64,000 bases of DNA, from the NCBI GenBank assembly GCA_013368445.1, contig JAACJO010000008.1, positions 682,001 through 746,000 on the forward strand, in the 5' to 3' direction. This document shows positions 13,032 through 21,900 of this stretch, in pieces. Each line of letters opens with the position of its first letter. The stretch's first letter is position 1. The notes below the pieces were generated by a model. It did no database searches. It was not told where the DNA came from and worked only from the letters and a program-made list of their open reading frames with translations. A program made the position numbers and the translations under genes. The stretch is from Leucocoprinus leucothites (lineage: Eukaryota; Basidiomycota; Agaricomycetes; Agaricales; Agaricaceae).

Positions 13032-13190
13032 GGTGAAGGAAGTAAGAGGTGCCAGTGAGTTGTGGGTGTTTGTGGATCGACAGCTCGTATAGATGGGGCG
13101 GCTATTACATAACCCCACCAAAAGCATCGACTCATTGTCAGGGACGAGAATCGCTGCTAGCCATGCGCTGTACGTGATTACCAGTTTTTC
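13032..13190. promoter_or_regulatory. Compact divergent intergenic region, UPF2 / ATRIP-like
   Basis: 159 bp separate the two start codons, so 5' UTRs and core promoters of both genes must share or overlap this segment. No TATA box is obvious. Whether the genes are co-regulated is inference only. Confidence 0.5.
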
Positions 13191-16100
13191 ATGGACGATA
13201 TTGACGACTACTTCGACGATGATCTTGTGCTGGACGATCGAACACTTGCGATTCTGGACAGGGAGGAGAAGAAATATCTCTCGCAAAGACCGCAACAACC
13301 GCCACCACCTCTGGCAGTTACAAAGAAGCAGAAGACACGCGACGGGTGGTCTCCAGGTGTCGGTAGTCGAGCACGCGAGCACGATTTTGACGATTTACCA
13401 GAGATTTCGGTTACTGTGGACGGAAATTATGGTTTTACGGACTCAACCTTGACCTCTGGATCCTCAAATCAAAGCCAACCACCGAGGCAAGCTACTCAGC
13501 CCAATGCACCACCGCCCAGAGGTCCGAATCATCCGAACCCCCGCTTTCTTCCACCTGCTCAACCTGTGCACATCCCCCCACGGCCTGCCGTTTCCACAAT
13601 CACAAACCGTTCTAGCCCTATCCCCAGTTCACGGCCAAGGATTCCCGACCGGGCGATCCCAACTGTCTCGAATGGAAATGGCCCTCAGCCAGGGTTCCAA
13701 ACCAAAATCGCGGAGCTGCAGGTGCAGCTACAGGAACTTAGGAATGAGAATCAGAAGGTTCAGGCAGCTTTAAGAGAAGCGACAGATATCAGATATGTAA
13801 AAGAAGGAGAAGTCTCTATCCTGCGTAAAAATATCGAACAAGTGGGTTTCCTTCCTGATAGTACAGTTTTGCAGCTCAATTATTTCAGACAGCGCGAAAC
13901 CATGCAACCGAGATCGCCAAAATGAAGGCCGCTAGAGAGGAATTGGAAGCGAAACAGAAACAGATGGAGCGACAGATGAAAGAAGAAACAGAGAGGCTGA
14001 AGACACAATTTATGTTTAAAGTAAGTTTCTGTCGACTAGAATTTTATTATTGTTACTCAATAGGCACGTTCTAGCAACACGAATTAGAAGCTTCACTGCG
14101 AAGACCACCTTCAGCACGCGGTGCGAGGATCAATAAAAATGCTCCTGCAACCCCTGTTCGAGTTCCTGCTCAAATCAGCGCGTGGAGGATCAGCCAGGAT
14201 ACTGGGATTGGCCAAAGACTCAGCCAGACGCCACGCCAGGATACTTCTTCTAAACCAAGCCCTCGCGCAGTACGCGTCAGTCGCAGGTCACCTGAAGGTA
14301 CAAAAAGATCCGCTTTCTTACCCGGATTCCAAAATTCCTTCGTGACTACTCCACTCAAGCCCGATACGAAGTTCGATCTCAAAGGGAAAGGGAGAGATCT
14401 GGGCCGGGAAGAATCTATCGAGATTTCCTATCACCCTTCCCAGAGGCTTACACCCACAGTTGCCACCCCAGTGCACCAACGCTCTACTAACGGCTTTGAG
14501 TTTGAAGACAACCCCGATGCTACACCAATCTCCGATGATCCAATGCCACATATTGACGAGGATGGTGATTCGGTCATGCTTGACGGCAGCCCGGAAGAGG
14601 TTGCTGAAGAAGTGGAACCTATTGAGCCTTTAAATCGTAAAATAGAGGTTAGTAGCCCTCACCCTGAAGCCAATCACATCCTGACCGCTGTACTTAGCTT
14701 TCACGCATTATCTTGACACATACTCACAAGGATGCAAACGAGACAACCTTTCAGACACTTATCGGCATACCCCATATCACGGGCCTGTCAGAGGCTCGAG
14801 CGAGGGAATGCATCCAGGCTGCTCAGTCAATTATGCTCGCTTTGTCCAATCCAGCCGATGACGCTGACTACGAACTCTGCTTTCGGCAAGTTACAAAATA
14901 CCTGACTGTGATTCTGCGATGTCTTTTGGGTGTTGATCCCGTACGCGTTTTCTTGACGCTTTAATTACTCACACAACTGATGACTTCCGTAGTGTTTCCC
15001 AGCTGCCGCCCTGCTCAGCCTACTGCGCTCGCTGGCGGTGTTGCTTCCCAACTTCAACAAAATCTTAGAATCCGAAAACGAAGATGGCCCCTTGCTTTTT
15101 GTTACACTGCTTGATTTATTAGATCATCTCACTGCGGTGTCTTCGGATACTGCTACACTCTGCATCAATGAATTAATCTTACTCTTGGAAAGTATTCTAT
15201 CTCATATACCCGATGAAACCGTTTCAAGGTATGTTTCCTGGTTCGAGGCGGGTTCAAGATCTGATAGCCCACCTGCTAGATTAACTCTTATACCTCAAGG
15301 CTTAAACTCTTTATTTAGCTTATTGAGTCCTTCTCAACCTTGCGAAATATTGGAATGCCTCAGCCGAGTTTTCCTCCTTTTGACAACCTGTAAGCTCTTT
15401 TCTCGCATGCAGATCATCGTCTCAACTCTGCCTCAGGTAACCTAATCCATGCACAAATCTTAGCATTACTACCTGATGGCAACCCAGAAATATCCGGGAA
15501 GAAGGACTCTACATTTGTTCACTATCTCTGCACGTACCTCCTAGACAATTTTGGTAGCAGCCTCGCTCAGGTGTGTCCCAGCTTTCTCCCTAGAATTACA
15601 CTAGTCGCCTGACAAACGGAATAGAACCTTAATACATATAGCAACTTAGTTGGTTGCTTTGCTCAGCTCTCTTTATCACAGGCAGAGCAGCTTGTGCAAT
15701 CAAACACCATAGTCCCTACTTTGACCTACATGATCGCCGAGATGTCTATGAAGCTGTGGACCGATGATGGATCCAGTTTCACTGAATCCGAGTCACGATT
15801 GTAAGCATTTTACTTCTTGGTCTCCACGTAAATTCTGAAAACATGTTCTCGTTCAGAATTATCCGTTTCATCAGCCAGAACCTTTTCCTTCTTCATTATC
15901 TCATATACTCTTCCGAACCAACGATTCGATTGCATGATAAATTACAGCATTACTCTCATCAAAATCTCAACAATCTCGTGCACATGTTTGTTGTCAGCTT
16001 CGGTCAGCTCAGCTACGCGGATCCGCCCGACTGGATTGATGGCGAAGGAAAGGCTGAACTAGAATGTCTGGTTGGTACGTAACTTGGTGCTACGCCTCCC

Positions 16101-16277
16101 ACACCTCATTGACCCCAGACTTCCACAGATACTGCTCGGGACTTACTAGACCTTGCCGTCGACGGCCCGGAGGGTGATAGCGTTTGGGAGGCCTACCAGA
16201 TGGAACCCGACAGTGAGAGTGAAACGGATGATGAAGAGAGAGAAGCTCGGCTCATGGACAGCAACATGCAATCCTGA
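13191..16277 (+). CDS. ATRIP/Rad26/Lcd1-like DNA-damage checkpoint protein
   Basis: Probable partner subunit of the ATR/Mec1 checkpoint kinase. The N-terminus (MDDIDDYFDDDLVLDD) is strongly acidic with hydrophobics, like the RPA-binding motif of ATRIP. Next is LAILDREEKKYLSQ, then a Pro/Ser-rich linker. A coiled coil follows (residues about 160-260: KIAELQVQLQELRNENQKVQ, KEGEVSILRKNIEQ, and after an intron EIAKMKAAREELEAKQKQME). EVSILR upstream of a long coil is a hallmark of fungal ATRIP homologues. The C-terminal half is helical and Leu-rich, in about eight exons, with no catalytic motif. The last exon reads ARDLLDLAVDGPEGDSVWEA and ends in an acidic tail, TGA at 16277. ATRIP proteins diverge strongly, so this rests on architecture and two motifs rather than overall similarity. 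Confidence 0.72.
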
Positions 16278-16495
16278 AGTATGTCCAGTGTTTAAGTGCT
16301 TCACTGGCTGTATTCTCTTTTCCTCCGAACACATTTTTGGGTATCATATACTATAATTTATCCGGCGCACGCCTTGCACACTTATTTTATTTCTGTGAAC
16401 GTTCTAGGAACAGAATATAGTGCCGATCGAGACGCCCTCGTAGGGACCAAGCTATCGAATGCTTAATGAGGATAACTCCATTCGGAAGACAGGGC

Positions 16496-17702
16496 TTAGA
16501 CGCTCACATGGTTAAGGATGTTTCCTTCGAAGATATTCGGCACGGTTTTGATAATGCATTGATTGTCCGTGGCGTCATCATCACCTGCATCAACACATTG
16601 TCAAAAACTTGAGGGGTCAAACACATAGTGGAGCATGTTCACCTGGGCATGAAACAGCATTTCCGGGAGAAATAATATGGATTTCTCCGGCCGGGTGACC
16701 GAATCCCAAGAACCTGCCTGGCACGATCGGAACAATATCTTTTTCGTTGTTGATGCGTTTGAAGTTGGGAACCTGTGCAAGAGGTTACGCGGGGAAAACG
16801 ATGGTAATAGAATTCGACCGCGGAAACGACGCTTACCTTGGCATCGACAAGTTGAGCCCAGGCTGGGTTACCGACACGCGGTGTACCATATGTGAATGCT
16901 CGGATGTTTGTTGATGATGGCAGATTCAATGCAAAGAAGACTGCATCAAGCTCAGCCAGTGCACCTCCCAGTGAGTGGCCAATCTGCGTCTCGGGTAAGA
17001 CGGACTGAAAGAGATCAACCAGAACAATCGCCTACGCAGGTCACAGATTTTGTGTTGTGAGCGGCCATAAGATTTTTGACTTCCGTCAAGATTTGCGGAG
17101 CAGTAAGCGCGTGTTCGTTCCGGAAACCATCGTGAACTTGAACATCAGAGGAAACTCCTGGGAAGAGTGAAGTGTCCAATGCATCCTTCAAGATATTGGC
17201 ATCCGTCAAGACGGAGACACTAGAGGATGATTAGTGGTAAACTTGTCTGCAAATGAGAGATTCCTTACAGTTGCGTAGGATCCGTCCCTTCGTGAGCCAC
17301 AACTACGGTATTCTGATCCGGCCAGTAACCAACAAAGACTGGCATTGATGTGACACAGTGAGTATGATTTTATCGAACCTAATAATGAGCGCCTCACATA
17401 TTTGAACAGCATTTCCATCGCCGCCAACAAGAGTGGGCTGGAATCCTGGTAACGCATCACATGCCGCTGGAAACGTTTCAACACTCTGTTAGAGGACGGT
17501 GAATAATTGTGAACCTACGGCCACAAGACCAGTTCTTGAGGCCATCTGAACAGTACGCTGCGCGAGCAAACTGAGTGAAAGGCGTAAGACCTGCAAGATC
17601 GCCGGAGGACAGCGGTGTAACAGCACGTTTTTCCAGCATCGCGGTAGGAGCAGCCATTGCTGCGGCGATGAAAGCGCATACCGTGAGCGAGCGTCCGAAC
17701 AT
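16496..17702 (-). CDS. Secreted class 3 (Rhizomucor-type) lipase
   Basis: Extracellular triacylglycerol lipase or esterase of the alpha/beta-hydrolase class 3 family. ATG at 17702 starts a signal peptide (MFGRSLTVCAFIAAAMAAP), followed by a Lys-Arg site in TAMLEKRAV that could be a Kex2 pro-peptide cut. Exons joined in frame give FTQFARAAYC, NWSCGPACDALPGFQPTLVG, FVGYWPDQNTVVVAHEGTDP, VHDGFRNEHALTAPQI, the nucleophile elbow IGHSLGGALAELDAVFF, AFTYGTPRVGNPAWAQL, INNEKDIVPIVPGRFLGFGH and AGEIHIISPGNAVSCPGEHA. The likely triad is the Ser of GHSLG, the Asp of NEKDIVP and the His of GEIHI. Paired cysteines fit a secreted fold. The last intron (GTGTTT...TGATGCAG) leads to TVPNIFEGNILNHVSV and TAA at 16496. 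All key residues are present. Confidence 0.93.
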
Positions 17703-17767
17703 CTTTGCTCTGACTCTGCTCTTGAGACCTAGGGAGTTGAATTTTCACCGACCCTTTGGCACATTCC

Positions 17768-18157
17768 TTAAGTACTTCGTTGCATGGAAACAGATTCACC
17801 AGTAATGTCAACTCGCAGAACTATGCACATGCATGAGCTTACTTTGATCGTCGCTTCTGAAGTATATTCTCCCTTGTGACCTATGATGAATCTTGATTTC
17901 TCAAGGGACGAGAGAGGAGGAGCGCCTAAAGCCTGGAAGAAAATCACAGATACCTTACACGAGGTTCCGTACCCCGCCTTGATGGCCATTTGGAATACGT
18001 TGCTTGATACACCCGCGTGGATTGATCCCCATGAAGCAGGTTGCGGGGTAGAATTCTCAAGATTCGACAACATGGGACCTCCTCTACCAGCAACGAGTGA
18101 ATTGATAGTCGCGTCATCTGAAGCTAAAACCGTCTGGGCAGTGCTCAGAAGAACCAC
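17768..18157 (-). other. Open frame of unknown status beside the retroelement
   Basis: A minus-strand frame of about 125 codons (GSVVLLSTAQTVLASDDA, then PASWGSIHAGVSSNVFQMAI). It lies between the lipase start and the 5' LTR. It looks less random than its surroundings, but I recognise no family and find no convincing start codon or splice partner. The opposite strand is also open over much of it. It could be a decayed exon, possibly cut off by the insertion at 18290, or chance. The rest of the 17703-18284 gap shows nothing and should contain the lipase promoter. Confidence 0.2.
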
Positions 18158-18289
18158 GCTGCCTGATCATCAGGTGAGTTCGGATGGGAAAACTACCATG
18201 GTGTTTGATGAAGCTCGTGCTGGTCTCTCCTTCTCTCGAGAAACTATACAAGTCCTCTTCCATGCTCACACATGTGATAAAATCTAGTT

Positions 18290-18662
18290 TGTTGAATCAC
18301 GTGCGCGTTTACACGCTGCTATACTTGTGTTCACTCTCAATTATGACATATGCATTCTATTATTAGATACCACTATGTTTACGCACCGATACTTCGTGCG
18401 GACTATACATGTTTTACTATACGTTTTACCTGTACCCTTTACCACCTCGAAACGAGTGTGTAATACCCTCTTTATAGTAGAATTATTCGAACTCTTTAGT
18501 ATAAATACCTTGTATTTTCTTCGTTATTCTACAGTCAATTTTATCTTCTCAGTCGCAACTACTACCTCGAACTTACTCCCATAACAGACTAACTGCCTAG
18601 TAAAGTGAGTACTGACCTCGTCGTCTACCTTCACCGCTACGCTCCCCGTTGCTGCTTCGACA
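18290..18662 (+). repeat. 5' LTR of copia element
   Basis: 373 bp, starting TGTTGAATCACG and ending GCTTCGACA, so TG...CA ends with a short imperfect inverted repeat (TGTTG/CGACA). A TATA box (TATAAATA, 18500-18507) marks the likely Pol II promoter at the U3/R border. It differs from the 3' LTR by one base. Confidence 0.97.
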
Positions 18663-18676
18663 GGTTATGGGCCCCG
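18663..18676 (+). promoter_or_regulatory. Primer-binding site matching the anticodon arm of initiator tRNA-Met
   Basis: The first bases after the LTR read GGTTATGGGCCCCG. The reverse complement, CGGGGCCCATAACC, has the form of the initiator tRNA-Met anticodon arm (CAU anticodon after GGGCC). Drosophila copia and yeast Ty5 prime reverse transcription from such an internal half-tRNA end. This site therefore predicts the same half-tRNA priming; the host tRNA itself is not in the window. Confidence 0.85.
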
Positions 18677-18922
18677 ATCGCCAGCTCGATATCGCACTAG
18701 CCGACTAGCTCGCTGTGCTTGATGTCTGAGAAGGACTAGATCGACCTGTTATGGGAAGGCCGCTTTCCAAGCGCCACCGCTGTACCTTGTGAAGGGCCCA
18801 GCATCCCTTCTCATTTCTGTGTCTTACCCTAGCCCTTAGGCGATTTGGGTTCGAAACCTTGCTCGATTAGCGCATCACTGCTGCTTCTAACGAACAACGT
18901 TGACTGACGACTTCTTTTCAGA

Positions 18923-21900
18923 ATGTCTTCTATCAACAATGGAGCTTCTCGCATTCCCGTCCTTCAAGGCCCCCAGAACTACCAGTTTTGGTCCATGAGG
19001 ATGCAGGGATATCTCTCTATGATCACGACCCCTGGAACCCCTCTTACGGGTTGGACTGTCACCACCGGCTTAGTACCCGCACTTCCTGCTGTCGTTGCTC
19101 CGGCAATTGATGAAAGCGGAAGTGTCACAAATGCTGAAGAAGCTGCAGCTTCCCTTGCGCTTCGACAGGAGGAAGAACGCCGTCGAAACTTCCTAGAGCA
19201 ATCTGCGATTGGCCTGCTGATCCAAGCGGTCCCAGATTCGATGCTCCACTTGATCGTCCAAGGAGATCCCACTGCCACTTGGGAAAGTCTCCAACGCCTT
19301 TACGGCGTCCAAGGTCCTGCATCAGTATATGGCGACTTCGTCCGCGCCGTCTCCTGGTCTCTCCCCGGAAACATGGATCCGGCTCAGTCCATCGCTGAGC
19401 TTGAATCTCTCTTCACTCGGATCGAAGGCGCGACCACGCGACTTCCCGAGGTGATCCGTGCCATGATTCTGCTACGCGCTGTCCCGCAAGGGATGGAAAC
19501 CTTAGCGCAGTCTATCCTTGCGAACCAAACGCAAATGTCCCAACTTACATGGGATCTGGTCCGTAGCGCCATCCAGGCTGCTTGGTCCCAGAAGATGACT
19601 GCTTCCGCTTCTCGCACCGGCCGCTCCAACGGCCAATGGCAGCAGAACCGGAACCCCGGCAATCAACAACGCCAGGGGCAAGGACAACAACAAGGGCCGT
19701 TTCGATCACAGCCCCAGCAGCAGCCTCCTAATCAGGGCGCTGGCCAGAAGCCTGGTAACCCCCAGACTGGCAATCCCGGCGGAGATGGCAAGAAAGGAAA
19801 ACGCGGTAAGAGAGGAGGCAAAAAGGGTAAGGGCGCTGCTAATGAAGCTGCAACCGATGCCGACGCCACCAACACCTCCGGAGTCACCAACGTCGCTCCT
19901 CAATATGGCGCTTCCAGTGCCATCGGTTTCGCTGCCCCCGCTATCGCTAACCGTCCTCTCCTCGCGAACCGGATCGCCTCGCTGGCAGAACCGGTTAACG
20001 CAAGCCCTTCGTCATCCACACGCCACCTTGTTGCAGAAGCGCGAAAGAATACACCGCGGCTTCAGGAGCGAATCTCCGAATCTCCTCAGTCCGAGGGATA
20101 TCGTCGCAGAAGCTCGAAAGCTACCAAGGATAAGGTGTTGAAAATTTGGGATGAAAGGCTCGCCGACCTCGCGGTCGAAGCCGAAACGACGGGCTCCATT
20201 ATTGAGGAAATTCCTTATTATGGAGGAGATATGGACGAATGCCCACCGTCGCCGAGGATGACACCTCCGGCTGATCCGATGCTCGAATCCGACTCCGAGG
20301 GGGAGGATTCTGACGGGTGGACTTCTGGGTTGTGGACAACGCAAGTTTTTTCTTCTATCTCTGATTGGATTAACACTGATACGGTGATGCCACAGCACGA
20401 CCGAGAAGGGGCCTGTCGCCTCACTCGAGCCTGCTCCCATGTGAGCGCTCCTGGCCACGCTGAACATTTTCGCGGACTAGATATGTCGTCTCCGGCTCCT
20501 GTATATACTGCTTTTGTATCGCGCACTATTTCGGTCGCCCCTGTGGGGCTTTTATTAAATTGTGACTTGACCTCTGTGCCGCGCTGTGTGAACCTGTCTA
20601 AGTGTGAGAAAGCTCTATGTTGCCACTGTAAGGGAAAGAAAGCGCCTTCACGGGCTGCTTCTTGGATTCTTGATTCGGGTGCTTCCGCACATTTCACACC
20701 CTATTTGGACGATTTTTCTACAATCGAAATGGGGAAATTCGGTGAAATTCAGACAGCTAACAAGAACGCTCCCCTATTCATATCGGGTCGAGGTACTGTC
20801 TTGATCGAACACGAGATCCATGATAACGGAAAAATGATCACTGCGACGACTTCATTGTCTCCTGTGTTCTATGTAAAGGGTATGCACGATCGCCTCATGT
20901 CTGCCGGTCAACTCCTGGAATCCGGGTTGCGCAGCGAGGCCGATAAACATGGTACAATTTTTCGGGATGAGTCAGGCAATGCTGTTTTGTCAGCGGCTCC
21001 TCGCTCTGAGTCGCAGCCTACGCTACAAACGGTAAGATGTCGAATTGTACATTCGAATGCTTCGAGCCACGTCGCTCAGCATCCTGACTATAACATCTGG
21101 CATCAACGTTTAGGACATCCGTCTAATCGCGTGTTGAGCAAAACTACCGACTCCACGTTGAATGGACCTCAGGTTTCAATTCCCGATCATTCGCGCCCTT
21201 GTCCAGGCTGCATGAAAGGGAAGATGCACCAAAAACCCTTTAACGATAACCCAATTCGGGCAAAAGAAGCCTTTGAGCACGTTCACAGTGATCTCTTTGA
21301 GCTCCCCATCGTATCTTATCACAAGTATAAATGGGTCATGACCTTATTGGACGATTACTCCTCATTTGCCCACGTGGTGCTTCTGCGATCAAAAGCTGAA
21401 GCAGCTCCCCGCATGGTTGAGCTTCTAACTTACGTTCAGAACCAATTTGGCAAATCAATTCGTCGATTTACATCCGATCGAGGAGGAGAATTCGTAGCAG
21501 GTACCATGCAAGATTATCTTAGGGTGAAAGGGATTGAGTTCACACCGAGTGCGCCCCGCGTCCATCAACAGAACGGGCGAGCAGAAAGATTGAATCGAAC
21601 ACTGCATGAGAAGGCGCAAGCCATGCGACTTCACGCGTGTCTTCCAGATTCATGGTGGGATTTCGCGATTAACACCGCAACCCACATCTACAATCGCACA
21701 TCGATGAACCGCATCCAATGGAAAACTCCGTTTGAGTTAGTACATGGACATAAACCTGACATCAGTCACCTACGAGTATTCGGTTGTGCTGCATATGTGT
21801 TCCTTCCGGACGAAATGCGCCCGAATAAACTATCTGCGAAATCTGAACTGATGATCTTCGTTGGATATGATCGGGAGAAGAACTATATCTTTCTCCGCCA

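Noticed and set aside
18327..18584. 85-codon frame inside the 5' LTR, repeated in the 3' LTR
   Set aside because: It is simply LTR sequence containing the promoter; copia elements carry no gene here.
18835..18865. tRNA-like B box (GGGTTCGAAACC) in the retroelement leader
   Set aside because: No matching A box or cloverleaf could be built around it, so no tRNA gene is called.
20012..20697. Overlapping minus-strand frames of 150-160 codons within gag-pol
   Set aside because: Antisense shadows of the intact 1766-codon retrotransposon frame; no motifs.
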